Of a stretch of 64,000 nt of DNA, positions 41,901 to 50,676 are shown one piece after another (the first letter of the stretch is position 1; every line of letters starts with the position of its first letter). Location: the NCBI GenBank assembly GCA_031549685.1, contig JAVBPG010000002.1, forward strand, positions 50,241 through 114,240. The letters are read 5' to 3'. The notes below the pieces were generated by a model. It did not search any database. It was given only the letters and a program-made list of their open reading frames with translations, and was not told the DNA's origin. The DNA is from JAITMY01 sp031549685. Its GTDB lineage: Bacteria > Bacteroidota > Bacteroidia > Bacteroidales > UBA932. The position numbers and the translations under genes are program-made.

Positions 41901-42935
41901 ACCACCGAGCAGGTAAAGCTAACGGCAAGCGTAACCGGAGTAACGGGGACAGAACTGTCGTACCTGTCGCCCGCAGGCTACATCTCCGGCGATGATTTGA
42001 CGGTGAGCGTGGCCGGCGATACGCTTATCCTTATGGGCACAGGTACCACAACGCTTACGGCGCATACCAAGGTTAACCCCTACTACGACACCATAGCCGT
42101 TGCCAAGCAGGTAACCGTTACGGGGAGCGACTTCCTGGCCGTGCTGCCCACCAGCCTCAGCTTTGGCATGCTGGTAGCCGATAGCGTACTCTCGTTTAAG
42201 CTGAATACCGACAAGGCCTGGAGTACGAGCAACGTGCCGGCATGGCTCAGCCTGTCGCAGGGCTCGGGCAGCGCAGGCCGCGCCGAGGTGTGGGTAAGCG
42301 TTGTGCAGGACAACTCGCTCAGCGCGCCGCGCTCGGCCACCTTTACGGTTGCCACGAGCACCAAGTCGCGCAGCATTACCGTTAAGCAGGACGGGTTGAT
42401 ATTTAGCATTTCGACAACCGAAATCAGCTTAGCGGACATTGGCGATTCAAAGGACTTCTACGTTGACGCCAACCTGCTGTGGAGGGCCGACTTTGAGGCC
42501 GATTCGGCCTGGGCAACGGTGAGCCCCGATAACGGTGCAAAGAGCGCCACGGTATATGTAACTCCGCAGGACAACCTGGGCCCCGAGCGTACCGGACAGA
42601 TAAAGGTTTATACCGAGCGCAGCGGTGTGCCGACCTACACCATCACCGTGGTGCAGGCGGGTGTTGATCCACAGCCAAATGCAGTAGGTAAGCAAGCACT
42701 CACGGCGTTTATTTACCCAAATCCGACCTCTGACGTATTTTACGTGTCCACCTCCGAGGACCTGAAGGGTGCACAACTGCAAATTTTCAACCTCAGCGGC
42801 GCGCTTGTACTTTCTCAACCTTGGAGCGGATTGTCGCAGAGCGTTAACGTTAGGCATCTGCCTTCGGGGGCATACCTGATGATGATAAAAGATGCTGACG
42901 GCAAGACCTTGAGCGCAAAGATTATAAAGCAGTAA
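35964..42935 (+). CDS. Giant T9SS-exported beta-helix/BACON repeat protein
   Basis: A 2323-residue secreted protein. A signal peptide (about 1-20) is followed by three successive copies of one plan of about 725-746 residues, beginning near residues 21, 744 and 1490. Each starts with a beta-helix module opening with YVD/YVA...GDG.SW...TIAAAL, then ..VKAGTY and VYGGFAGTE, with many N-N-x-x-x-N coil turns and ending in GAYEF/GAYQY/GMYEY. Each continues with an Ig/cadherin-like domain (ITWTQ...L) and two BACON domains (for example LSADTLKVAATAGLDSVAI; VIVEQAAG). The C-terminus (about 2245-2323: FIYPNPTSDVFYV ... LPSGAYLMMI) is a T9SS type A sorting domain, so it should be attached to or released from the cell surface. 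No catalytic residues are recognised. It sits directly before susC, suggesting glycan capture, adhesion or, less likely, a beta-helix lyase or epimerase activity. Confidence 0.9.
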   Translation: MKKILLLLMTLCAFMFSTQAATRYVDAAATGAGDGTSWSDAYTTIAAALTASSSGDEIWVKAGTYSISVTLAVKSGISVYGGFAGTEPTIADRTKSDLDGNGIVEPWEFTNATVVKGDLTKALLNGAAPANVNVWNGMTFTNGLIKNGSVVPVLVSANVKLEHSIIRNNSTSPTNLPTGTMYAGALQVSGGVADGCLIENNYVNAVANATYGAAVGVEKSGILKNSVVRNNQLVGTGTNGRGTVFINSGGMAINCLIYNNYNYRDGGGVYLENAASIENGKGYTSPYTALVNSTVVNNTAGNAGGGVRVNLNTTNNQRVYNNVVWGNKLGNGNIDNLSGSATNYSGYNAYNAGSTTFPNGVQNITNLAAANADGPRFVQPTTFVGLPTTPADSILLRQANWSIVSGSALTDKGSDTISVIQTILKDSTDILGNSRNIACTPAIKKWDIGAYEFQKAVATFTWTQDFSGLNMGSANVTLTATLSNGDNSSIVYTTDDPLVATIENGNELKIEGAGTANVTASYLAAGSYACPQAKAITVSSSYTPSLSLSADTLKVAATAGLDSVAITSNSPFSITNTLAAWLTPDKTSGNAAQSGANATDKVKFTITANPTPLKRYAKVLFSSGGLLDSVIVEQAAGAATFSLSKTTSSLAFNGLRADGKADTVYVTSNTPWTVSKGSASWLTVTPASGSGNESGQVVTTVVLSATAQAYPDPERNATLTFTPAGYGSTPTATVTQAAAPAPGYIFVDGGKADDSGDGKSWANAKKTIAAALTAATASRDTVLVKAGTYTITATLAAVEGVNVYGGFAGTEVSTTPRARVNAKDAPWAFVNSTILDANGAATRILSSSAFNTLTCWDGFTLQNAKAVASNGSAADLKKNMVLNNCILQNNSTSSAGAAAALMTRDAGLHNSLVKGNEGGNGPGGVYINGGITSGDQTTISGCHFIENVSKTNANGGGAISNYFGGTPSGTFKISGCYFARNAAVGGNAAAVFSNTAGTSVMLLEDCIFTEHTVATNTAPCVLRCNNGLALNRCKIINNNFSTAGNVGIVFFNGRGGIYNSVIANNSMRTGVTQGYALYLNAATAEAVGNTIVRNDARDLAGNAGAKLVNNISQDNTFPAVYKPAVALTNVYSGVTFRQATNAAGAAATPEQARAIANADWRTANATAVDTGTNLTAAAATYLLGDLLLKDAYAQSRPASGAWTIGAYQYNASLAGNTITWTQTLALDMNGTGNPKEMPLTATATAAGAVTYTVDNPQVAYVENGNVLKSFSPGSTTVRANHGGDATHSAASEVALDVSVSGDPSTLALSAYTLPLVKLANSVDSITLTSNYGYILTYKSPWISVNPESANEASSNRVVKLTATSANPYIVPRVDSVIFLSGGLKQKLVITQAAGDATLSATPATVTLSALEGASATFSIASNTSWLIAGAAPWVNLSTSSGTGNAIITATVLQENTDTLAGRTLTLVVSATGVANDTVVLSQQKALPPTILYVAQSGDGSDGSTWAKAHQTIGAALAAANNGDKIFVKAGTYGIATALRSKAGVRVYGGFAGTESSVENRIQPANAKAWEFSNPTILEPAAGTRVIDTTMLSAPAIWDGFTMQGARHITTKEDSARVGGIAYLRKNTFINNSILRNNVTYTAGAAIYMDVDARVYNSLLDNNHTLYASGGAVSLASITGSSNYTPLVGNAITNNRAHAGAGVNINFPATGAVYTGTVTLFNNYFAYDSAELRATTDPSQVGNGGGGALFLNIGSISTVIIDSCTFKYNLKATELASGGSPGGGAIRTQGAGGTTIINRSVFVGNRTVDGRGASAVHTNDPNYKLRIYNSLFQGNTGGAEAVQLRGGHMINNTVIGNNGAGIGFIDKPEVVLNNVVRGNTTNLNPATANPSNYANVTFVDSAAGNFRLKLYSPGVDKGVVVGILQEPDPVGREMLKKDFGGVARPQGASYDPGMYEYVKVRPSASAGIAWTQDLSSLNISTTEQVKLTASVTGVTGTELSYLSPAGYISGDDLTVSVAGDTLILMGTGTTTLTAHTKVNPYYDTIAVAKQVTVTGSDFLAVLPTSLSFGMLVADSVLSFKLNTDKAWSTSNVPAWLSLSQGSGSAGRAEVWVSVVQDNSLSAPRSATFTVATSTKSRSITVKQDGLIFSISTTEISLADIGDSKDFYVDANLLWRADFEADSAWATVSPDNGAKSATVYVTPQDNLGPERTGQIKVYTERSGVPTYTITVVQAGVDPQPNAVGKQALTAFIYPNPTSDVFYVSTSEDLKGAQLQIFNLSGALVLSQPWSGLSQSVNVRHLPSGAYLMMIKDADGKTLSAKIIKQ
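36024..42670 (+). repeat. Three-fold super-repeat inside the giant protein gene
   Basis: Units begin near 36024, 38194 and 40431, giving lengths of about 2170, 2237 and 2239 bases, each encoding beta-helix, Ig-like, BACON, BACON in that order. The copies are clearly homologous at protein level but strongly diverged in DNA. The first beta-helix (about 36130-37080) is visibly more A/T-rich than the others. Confidence 0.8.
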
Positions 42936-43029
42936 AAGTACCTTAGAAGCCTGTGCATGCGGTTGCCACTCACCGAGTTCGCTGGGTGGCAGCCCGGCAG
43001 GCCAAGTAACATATCTAAACAAAAAGCAG

Positions 43030-46000
43030 ATGAAATATTTACTCACATTCGCGCTGGGCTTGCTACTTGTTGTAACAGCAGCCGCGCAAAACATGCTAAC
43101 CGTTTCGGGCACCTTGCTCGACGATAAGAGCGAACCTGTAGTGGGCGCTTCGGTTGTAGTAAAGGGAACCACCATTGGTGTTAGCACAGATGCGCAGGGT
43201 AGCTATAGTATTCAAGCGCCCTCCAACGGTACCTTGGTTTTTTCTTTTATCGGCATGGAGACCGAAGAAAAAGCCGTAAACGGCCGCGCCCGCATTGATG
43301 TGGGCATGGTTAATATTGCCGAGCAAATAGACGAAGTAGTAGTGGTGGGTTACGGTGCAATACGAAAATCGGATATTACCGGATCGGTAGGCTCTGTAAA
43401 AATGGCCGAAACCATAAAGTCGATGCCGGTGGCTAAGGTTACCGATGCCTTGCAGGGTCGCTTGGCGGGTGTTTCGGTAGTGTCGGCCTCGGGCGACCCC
43501 AATGCGGGGGCAACTATTCGTGTGCGCGGCGTTAACTCCATCAGCGGCGACGGCGGGCCTTTGGTGGTAATAGACGGTTTTATCGGAGGCAATTTAAACT
43601 CCATCAACCCTGCCGATATTCAATCGGTAGAGGTGCTCAAGGACGCATCGGCAACAGCTGTGTATGGTTCGCGAGCAGCCAGCGGGGTAATTTTGGTTAC
43701 TACCAAGCAAGGCGACAAGGGAGCGGCCAAAATAACATTTAACGGCTACGTCAACATTAAAACCCCCGGCAAACTCCCCGAGCAGCTGTCGGCTGCCGAC
43801 AATGCAAGGCTGCAAAACGCATACGTGGCCGAACGCCATGGTGGCAATACCCTTAACGGAGCTATTCCCACATTTACCGATGAGCAAATTGCCGACTTGG
43901 AGGCGAGCGGAGGCTACGACTACCTTGGCGCAACTTTTCAAGATGTGGCCTTAGAGCAAATGTACGAGCTGTCGATATCGGGGCGGGGAGAGGCAACCTC
44001 GTACCTTATTTCAGGGAGCCTGAACGACAATGACGGTGTTATTCGCAACTCAAGCGCCATGCGCGCCAACTACAGGTTAAAGCTCGATACCGATGTGAAA
44101 AAATGGCTTAAGGTGGGCGCTAACCTTTGGGGAACCTACAGCGAAAACCAAGGGCCATCTTTTGGCCAGTACCAAAATGTGCTTAACCGGGCACTCATGT
44201 TTCCACGTTTTTTGCCGGCAAGAAATGACCAAGGAGGTTACAACGACCTGAGCCGTGAGCCCAACCCCATGCGCAAGGTAAACGAGGTGCGCAAGGATGG
44301 CTACACCTACGATTCGTGGCTGCAAGGCTACGCCGACTTTACCATACTTCCCGGATTGACTTTTCGCGCGCTTGGGGGCGTAACTCTGCGCAACACTAAC
44401 TCGCAAACGGCGAATACCAAGGAGTCGTACCAAGCTCAACCCTCACGCGATGGGCAAACATCTGCTACCGCATCAAGCTCCAACACCTTGTCGTGGATCA
44501 ACTCCAACATACTTTCCTACGTTAAAGAGTTTAATGAAAACCACCGCGTAAATGCCACTCTGGTGTTTGAGCAATCAAGCGGCGAAACCTATGAGCACTC
44601 CGGAACAGCGGGTAATCTATACGATGAAAGCATTGCCTACAACAATCTGGATATGGCCACAGGCGAAAGCGTACTTACCTCCAACAGGGTAAGAAGTACT
44701 ATGATGTCGGCACTGGCGCGCGTTAACTACGTGCTGTTCGACCGCTATATGGTTACGGCGTCGTACCGCTACGATGGCTCTTCAAAGCTGGCCAAGGGTA
44801 AGCAGTGGTATGGTTTCCCATCGGCCGCCGTGGCGTGGGATATTAAAAAAGAAAGCTTCATGCGAGATGTAGAGGTCATGAGTCAGGCCAAGCTGCGCTT
44901 TGGATACGGAGTAACCGGCAACCAGGCGGTGCCCGACTACTCGGCATTCTCCCGCTACACGTTTATAAAATCGACTACATCAACGGGTACTGTGGGGAGC
45001 GTGGCGCTGGAGGAAGAATCTAACCCCAACCTGAAGTGGGAAACCAGCACGCAGTATAACGTTGGGGTGGATTTCGGATTTTTGCACAACCGCATTACCG
45101 CTTCAATTGACTTGTACGATAAGTTGAGCGAAGACTTAATATTGAAAGTAAAGAAAGCAACGCTATCCGGGTTCTCTTACTATCGCGAAAATGCCGCATC
45201 CATTCGCAACCGCGGCGTTGAGTTCACCCTCGGCGCCGATCCTCTCTCCTTCGACAAAGTACGCTGGCACACCGACCTTACCTTTACCGTAAACGAAAGC
45301 GTGCTGGAGCGTATTGATGGTACTGCAAAAACTATGGAGTTAGGCACTAGCTACGAAAATGCAGCTTACCTCTACATTGTGGGAGAAAGAATAGGCACTA
45401 TGTGGGGAAATACGAGTGAGGGAATATGGAAAACTTCCGATCTTGCTAATGCTCCTGTAGGAACTGTGCCTGGTTCATACCGCTACAAAAATCTTGATGA
45501 TAAGCCGGTTATCGATAATAAGGATATGGAGGTTATTGGCTGTGGACAACCCAAATTCAGCTGGGGTTGGAATAACACTGTTTCGGGCTACGGCTTTGAC
45601 CTGTCACTCTTTTTTATCGGATTTCATGGCTTTGATATTTTCAACAACAACGAGTGGCTGGGCATTACCGATGAGCGAGTGGCGCCTAACCCTAAGTGGC
45701 TGAACCGCTGGACTCCCACCAACGAGGATACGGATATTCCCGGATTTATTGCTAACAATAACGACAAATCTATTTCATCGCGCAAGGTAGAAAAAGGCGA
45801 TTTTATAAGGCTAAAAAACCTAACGCTTGGCTACACGCTTCCGGGCACGCTGCTGCAGCGCGTGGGTATAGCCAACCTGAGGGCCTACGTTTCATTCCAA
45901 AACCTGTTAACGTTTACCGGGTATTCGGGTCTGGACCCCGAGGTAACGTTGAAAAACCCGCTTACTCCCGGTGCCGACTGGGGATACTATCCCAACGGGC

Positions 46001-46035
46001 GTAGCTACATTATAGGTTTAAGCTTTACATTTTAG
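43030..46035 (+). CDS. SusC-like TonB-dependent outer-membrane transporter
   Basis: A 1001-residue TonB-dependent receptor of the SusC/RagA type that imports oligosaccharides across the outer membrane with its SusD partner. A signal peptide (about 1-19) is followed by a carboxypeptidase-regulatory-like domain (22-95: VSGTLLDDKSEPVVGASVVV), then the DEVVVVGYG motif (101-109) opening the plug (VKMAETIKSMPVAKVTDALQ; DASATAVYGSRAASGVILV), and a 22-strand barrel ending YIIGLSFTF. There is no N-terminal STN domain, so it is probably not an anti-sigma-factor transducer. Upstream is an imperfect hairpin (about 42961-42994). SusD follows after 74 bases. Likely ligand: glycosaminoglycan oligosaccharides, by context. 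Confidence 0.97.
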   Translation: MKYLLTFALGLLLVVTAAAQNMLTVSGTLLDDKSEPVVGASVVVKGTTIGVSTDAQGSYSIQAPSNGTLVFSFIGMETEEKAVNGRARIDVGMVNIAEQIDEVVVVGYGAIRKSDITGSVGSVKMAETIKSMPVAKVTDALQGRLAGVSVVSASGDPNAGATIRVRGVNSISGDGGPLVVIDGFIGGNLNSINPADIQSVEVLKDASATAVYGSRAASGVILVTTKQGDKGAAKITFNGYVNIKTPGKLPEQLSAADNARLQNAYVAERHGGNTLNGAIPTFTDEQIADLEASGGYDYLGATFQDVALEQMYELSISGRGEATSYLISGSLNDNDGVIRNSSAMRANYRLKLDTDVKKWLKVGANLWGTYSENQGPSFGQYQNVLNRALMFPRFLPARNDQGGYNDLSREPNPMRKVNEVRKDGYTYDSWLQGYADFTILPGLTFRALGGVTLRNTNSQTANTKESYQAQPSRDGQTSATASSSNTLSWINSNILSYVKEFNENHRVNATLVFEQSSGETYEHSGTAGNLYDESIAYNNLDMATGESVLTSNRVRSTMMSALARVNYVLFDRYMVTASYRYDGSSKLAKGKQWYGFPSAAVAWDIKKESFMRDVEVMSQAKLRFGYGVTGNQAVPDYSAFSRYTFIKSTTSTGTVGSVALEEESNPNLKWETSTQYNVGVDFGFLHNRITASIDLYDKLSEDLILKVKKATLSGFSYYRENAASIRNRGVEFTLGADPLSFDKVRWHTDLTFTVNESVLERIDGTAKTMELGTSYENAAYLYIVGERIGTMWGNTSEGIWKTSDLANAPVGTVPGSYRYKNLDDKPVIDNKDMEVIGCGQPKFSWGWNNTVSGYGFDLSLFFIGFHGFDIFNNNEWLGITDERVAPNPKWLNRWTPTNEDTDIPGFIANNNDKSISSRKVEKGDFIRLKNLTLGYTLPGTLLQRVGIANLRAYVSFQNLLTFTGYSGLDPEVTLKNPLTPGADWGYYPNGRSYIIGLSFTF

Positions 46036-46109
46036 AAGAACAAAAAGTGAACTTGTAGGGATTTGATCCGACAAGCGCGCAACGTTAACAATAAATATAT
46101 CTTACTACC

Positions 46110-47870
46110 ATGAAATCAACCGTGTTCACCAATTGCTTCAGGTGTTTGCTATTTGGCCTTATATTTGGCGCAATGGTAACCTCCTGTGCTGAGCTGGAGC
46201 AATACCCTTTGAGTTTTTACACCGAAGAAAGTTACCATACAGGCTCTGATAGCTTACCCTTGACCAATGCAAAATTGGCAGACCTGGCTAATGGCTTATA
46301 CCGTAAATTTTACTCGGGCGCCACGGCCGAGGTTTACTTCAACGGCAACTACGAGTTCAACTGCCGCGTATTTGCTATGAGCGTGGGTGGCGATGATGTT
46401 ATTCGCGGCGCCACAAAGGACGGTAACAACAACCGTGTAGAGCGTATAGATGAGCTGGATGTGTCCCCCTACTCCAGCATTACGCTCGACGATGGGAAGT
46501 CCGATGTTGCCTACATGTGGCGCAATATGTACGGGGCCATACAGGCCTCCAGCTCTTTTATTAAAGATGGCTTGCTTTGCACCGTTCTGCCTACCGTATT
46601 GGCCAGCGAGTTTGGCAACGATACCATGCGAATGATACGCACCTTTGATGCAGAAACCTACGAGCGTTTGGTCAGCGATGGGAAGATAGTTCCCGATACG
46701 GCATCACAGCTGCTGGGCGAGGGTTATTTTGTGCGTGCCTTGTCCTACTTTTACTTAGTACGCTTTTTTGGCGCCGTGCCTTGCTATGCCGACTATACCA
46801 ATACGGTAGGAGTTAACGGCGATGCAGCCCAGAATGAACAGCTGGCGCGCACGCCCCTGCAGGATGTGTACGAAAAAATGATTGTACGCGACCTGCAGCT
46901 TGCCGTGGCCATGCTGCCCACCACCAGCCGTACGGGCACCAGCGACAGGCCAAGCAGCTGGGCAGCCAAAGCTTGCCTTGCCGATGTGTACATGCACATG
47001 GCCGGCTGGCCGCTAAAGCAAACCGATAAGTATGCCAGCGCGGCAACGCAGTGCCTGGATATTATTCAGGGTGCAGGGCTGACGCTAACACCCGAGTACA
47101 AAAACTTATGGATGGAGGCCACAAAAACGCAGGCCAACGAGCACATATTTGCCATTCACCATAAGGCTATTCCATCGGATATAAAAAACAGCTGGGCCAG
47201 CAACTACGGCAAGTCGTACTTTGCCGCCGATGAGTCTATCAACGGCCAAACAGGTTGGTCCGACTACCTGATGGACTCTGCCTTTTACGAATCTTTCCAT
47301 GCCGACAAGCGCAAAACGTTTATAGGCCTCACTACGCTACAAACAGCATCGGGGCCGCTAAGTTGGAAGCTATCTGCACAAAAATCGCCGCCCATTAACA
47401 AGTATCGTGATTATGGTGGCATTGAGTCACCCCAATCCAACGGCCTTACACCCATATACCGCTATGCTCAGGTGCTGCTTATGTATGCCGAGGCTTCAAA
47501 TCAAACCGAGGGTGGGCCTAATGCTGTGGCGTTACAGAGCCTGCAGCAGGTGCAAAGCCGCTCTACTACCAATGGTCAACCCTATACATTGGCTGGCCTT
47601 GATAAGGATGCCTTTGACAAGGCGGTGTTTGATGAGCTGGGCTGGGAGTTTGCCATCGAAGCGAAGCGCTGGTTTCAGCTGGTTCGCAAGGAGAAGGTGG
47701 TGGAGCAAAATCAGTTCAACCCTCGCGTTAAAGCAAGGCTTGCTGCTCGAGGAGTTACTACCGAGGTTGCGGCCCAAAGCGGGAAGGGCTACCTATTCCC
47801 CATACCGACCGAGTCTATTCAAATGGCAAGCGCCTCTGGCGTTACCATTACCCAGAACCCCGGATATTAG
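46110..47870 (+). CDS. SusD/RagB-like surface glycan-binding lipoprotein
   Basis: A 586-residue lipoprotein (lipobox AMVTSC, Cys26) that caps the SusC channel at the cell surface. Family pattern: YPLSFYTEESYH, an helical TPR-like scaffold (LLGEGYFVRALSYFYLVRFFGAVPCY; SWAAKACLADVYMHMAGWP), and the C-terminal YRYAQVLLMYAEASNQ, ELGWEFAIEAKRWFQLVR and YLFPIPTESIQMAS motifs. Pairs with the upstream SusC. Ligand inferred from the neighbouring PL8 lyases. Confidence 0.96.
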   Translation: MKSTVFTNCFRCLLFGLIFGAMVTSCAELEQYPLSFYTEESYHTGSDSLPLTNAKLADLANGLYRKFYSGATAEVYFNGNYEFNCRVFAMSVGGDDVIRGATKDGNNNRVERIDELDVSPYSSITLDDGKSDVAYMWRNMYGAIQASSSFIKDGLLCTVLPTVLASEFGNDTMRMIRTFDAETYERLVSDGKIVPDTASQLLGEGYFVRALSYFYLVRFFGAVPCYADYTNTVGVNGDAAQNEQLARTPLQDVYEKMIVRDLQLAVAMLPTTSRTGTSDRPSSWAAKACLADVYMHMAGWPLKQTDKYASAATQCLDIIQGAGLTLTPEYKNLWMEATKTQANEHIFAIHHKAIPSDIKNSWASNYGKSYFAADESINGQTGWSDYLMDSAFYESFHADKRKTFIGLTTLQTASGPLSWKLSAQKSPPINKYRDYGGIESPQSNGLTPIYRYAQVLLMYAEASNQTEGGPNAVALQSLQQVQSRSTTNGQPYTLAGLDKDAFDKAVFDELGWEFAIEAKRWFQLVRKEKVVEQNQFNPRVKARLAARGVTTEVAAQSGKGYLFPIPTESIQMASASGVTITQNPGY

Positions 47871-47928
47871 CATTGCAACATGCTTGGTGGCAAATAAATT
47901 TTGCTGCCAAGCTAAAAAAAACGTTTTT

Positions 47929-50577
47929 ATGAAGAAATTTATTCTCCTTTTGTTAGCCGGCTTTGCCGTAAACTGCTTTGCCAGCACGCAGGCCGAGTTG
48001 TTCAATTATCCGGTGGATATTCCGGCCTCGGCCACCACCGATGATGAAAGGGCGGCCTACACGAGCCTTAAAGCGGCCTTTTACGCCTCGCTGACGAATG
48101 TCAACTCCGATGCCGCCGAAAGCTACGTTGCAGGGCTGAAGGACAACGGTACGTGGAGCGGTCTTCCCGCGGCCAACTCCGTTACGCAGGCGCAGCTGGC
48201 CACCATCATGTCCAACGCCAAGGATTTGGCGCGGGCGGCGAACCACGGCAAGGCCAGCGCCCAGGCATCGCTTAACGAGCTGCTGGACGCCATGACCTTT
48301 CGTGGCTATAAAAAGGGCATTAACTTCCACCTGGCTACCAACGATTACACCAGCTGTAAAACCATCGTGCAGGGTAGCGTGGAGGCCGCCGCCATGTACA
48401 GCGGAACGCGCCAGGGCGACTGGCTTAACTTTGTGAATTGGGTGTGCGAGTTCGGTCAGGTTTACAACCCCCGCTACCTTACCGAGCTCAACACCGACTA
48501 CATGTACAACGTGGCGCCGCTTCTCTTCAGCTACCCCTTTGTGGTGGGCGACGACGAGCTGGGGGTGCGCCACCTCAAGGCCTGCAGCCGCTACCTGGCG
48601 CGCTTTGTGGAGCCGACCGACGGCAAGGACGACGGCCTGAAAGTTGACGGCGCGGGATTCCACCACGGCACCCACTATCCCAACTACCTGTACTGCTTTA
48701 GATCGTGGTTTGAGCTGGCGACCAAGTACAGGGGTACGGCGGTGCGCATTAGCGAGGCCGGATTCCGTGGCGCCGTAAAGCACGTAATGTGCATGTACCT
48801 TACCGCCACCAAGCCCACCAACGGAGGCTCCAGCTACCTGGCCAACTCGCTCTCGGGGCGCAATCCCTACCTCAACGGCGGCATAAGTAACCAGGTGTCG
48901 AGGGCCGATTTTGAAACGCTACTGGAGGTGGGCAAGGATATCACGGGCAGCTACGATGCCGATTTGGCCGCCGCCTACAACTACTTTTTTGATGTGAGCA
49001 GCAGCGCTTACGGCTCCGCAAAAGCTGCCATAGATGGTTTTTATCAGTTTAACTATAGTCCGGTGGGTGTGCTGCGTAGGGGTTCTTGGGTTGCCACTAT
49101 GCGCGCACCTACCGTGAACTTTTTCGGCTCCGAAATGTACGTTTCCGAGAATCGCCTGGGCGCCTACCAGAGCCACGGCTCGCTTGAGGTAATGTACAAG
49201 GGCGACGCAAAGGCCTCGGGGATACCTTCGACAGGCGATTGCGGCGGCTGGGATTGGAACGCAGTGCCCGGCGCTACGGTGGTGCTCTTTACCAGGTGGA
49301 CGGATATGATGCCCGGCAAAAATACCACGCAGCGCTGCGACCAGTACTCGGCTAAAAATTTCTCGGGAGCGCTGGCGGTGGGCAAGACCGGTATTTTTGC
49401 AACCGACTTTGAGCAGGGCAACGTGTGGGGCTCCGGCCAGTTTACGCCTACTGCACTTAAGTTTAAAAAATCCTACTTTGCTTTCGACAGCATTATTGTG
49501 GCGCTGGGCAGCAACATCAGCTCCGGCGGTGCCCTGGCCAATACGGGCAACACGGTTACCAACCTGTTTCAAAATATAGTTTATTCGGGCTCGGGCAGCT
49601 TTATACACAACGGCGCCACCATCAGCACGGCGCAAACAACCACAACCTCTGACAATGCTGCCCCCAATTGGTTTGTTACGCCCGCCGGCACGGGGTATTT
49701 TGTGCCCAAGGGGCAGCCTGTAACGGTGATATACGGCACGCAAACAACGCCCAAAGAAACTGGCGCCGATGCCGGAAGCCCCGCCACCACGGCTACGGCG
49801 GCCAAGGGCTACCTCGACCATGGAAAGGTGCCGACGGCCGCCAAGTATGAGTTTGTGGTGCTGCCTGCAACCAACGCTACCGCCATGGCCGGCCTGGAAA
49901 GCGCGCTTAACGGCGTGTACACCGTCATACAGCAGGATGAAAAGGCGCACATACTGAGGCTCAACGCCCGCAGGCAAACCGGCTATGCCGCATTTGCTCC
50001 GCTTACAGGGCTTACGGGTAACGCCATTACCGCCATTGATGCACCCTCGCTGGTGTCGCTTACCGAAAAGCATACCGATACGCTGGCCCTGGCAGTGTGC
50101 GTACCGGAGCTCACATTTGTGGATGGCAAAGCTGCGGATAAGCCGGTAACGCTTACGCTAAACGGTTTTTGGTACAGCGACTACATTCCGCAGAATATAA
50201 AAATTCAGCACGTGGAGGCAAGTAATATTTGCAAGATTACGGTAACCGCGCAGAAAGGCCTGCCCACCTGCCTCACGCTGCATAAGTCCGGCTACATACC
50301 CACGCCGACCGGGGTTGACGGACGCAAAAATGCCTTGGAGGTAAAAGTTTATCCCAATCCTACGCATGATATGGTTAGAGTTCTGTTGCCTAAAGTGCCG
50401 AACGTACCTGTCGAAGTGGACGTATACAACACAAGTGGCGAGCTGCAAAAGCGCATAAAAGGAATCCCTGAGCACAACGAGGTGGAGGTGGATTTGCGCT
50501 CGCTGGGTGCAGGCATTTACTACCTGCAGGTTAAGGTGGGCAAAGAGTCTGCCGTGTCAAGAGTGGTGAAGCAGTAG
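47929..50577 (+). CDS. PL8 polysaccharide lyase (chondroitin AC/hyaluronate lyase type) with T9SS sorting domain
   Basis: An 882-residue lyase that cleaves uronic-acid-containing glycosaminoglycans by beta-elimination. The start at 47929 gives a proper signal peptide (MKKFILLLLAGFAVNCFAS); the open frame extends upstream only because it overlaps the SusD gene. An (alpha/alpha) toroid (about 20-350) holds the catalytic H-x3-Y-P-x-Y motif at His246 to Tyr253 (FHHGTHYPNY) and SGRNPY. The following beta-sandwich has ENRLGAYQSHG and GWDWNAVPGATVV. The C-terminus (about 803-882: VYPNPTHDMVRV ... GAGIYYLQV) is a T9SS type A sorting domain. Expected products are unsaturated disaccharides for SusCD import and GH88. 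Confidence 0.94.
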   Translation: MKKFILLLLAGFAVNCFASTQAELFNYPVDIPASATTDDERAAYTSLKAAFYASLTNVNSDAAESYVAGLKDNGTWSGLPAANSVTQAQLATIMSNAKDLARAANHGKASAQASLNELLDAMTFRGYKKGINFHLATNDYTSCKTIVQGSVEAAAMYSGTRQGDWLNFVNWVCEFGQVYNPRYLTELNTDYMYNVAPLLFSYPFVVGDDELGVRHLKACSRYLARFVEPTDGKDDGLKVDGAGFHHGTHYPNYLYCFRSWFELATKYRGTAVRISEAGFRGAVKHVMCMYLTATKPTNGGSSYLANSLSGRNPYLNGGISNQVSRADFETLLEVGKDITGSYDADLAAAYNYFFDVSSSAYGSAKAAIDGFYQFNYSPVGVLRRGSWVATMRAPTVNFFGSEMYVSENRLGAYQSHGSLEVMYKGDAKASGIPSTGDCGGWDWNAVPGATVVLFTRWTDMMPGKNTTQRCDQYSAKNFSGALAVGKTGIFATDFEQGNVWGSGQFTPTALKFKKSYFAFDSIIVALGSNISSGGALANTGNTVTNLFQNIVYSGSGSFIHNGATISTAQTTTTSDNAAPNWFVTPAGTGYFVPKGQPVTVIYGTQTTPKETGADAGSPATTATAAKGYLDHGKVPTAAKYEFVVLPATNATAMAGLESALNGVYTVIQQDEKAHILRLNARRQTGYAAFAPLTGLTGNAITAIDAPSLVSLTEKHTDTLALAVCVPELTFVDGKAADKPVTLTLNGFWYSDYIPQNIKIQHVEASNICKITVTAQKGLPTCLTLHKSGYIPTPTGVDGRKNALEVKVYPNPTHDMVRVLLPKVPNVPVEVDVYNTSGELQKRIKGIPEHNEVEVDLRSLGAGIYYLQVKVGKESAVSRVVKQ

Positions 50578-50592
50578 TACAAAATTTTTACT

Positions 50593-50657
50593 ACAAGGGG
50601 CACAAAGTTCGCATAGTCTTTTAGTGTTCCCTGGGCATTTTTCTTTGTGCTCCTTGT
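50593..50657. repeat. Inverted repeat between first and second PL8 genes
   Basis: ACAAGGGGCACAAAG (50593-50607) and CTTTGTGCTCCTTGT (50643-50657) are inverted copies with one mismatch, separated by 35 bases. It could be an attenuating hairpin inside the operon or another dispersed repeat. Confidence 0.65.
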
Positions 50658-50676
50658 GGTAAAAAAAAACAAGCTT

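Noticed and set aside
36024..42670. Possible CRISPR or tandem DNA repeat array in the giant gene
   Set aside because: The periodicity is of protein domains over about 2.2 kb with strongly diverged DNA, not short identical repeats with spacers.
47407..47928. Upstream extension of the first PL8 frame
   Set aside because: It overlaps the SusD C-terminus in another frame and has no similarity to PL8 enzymes; a clean signal peptide starts at 47929.
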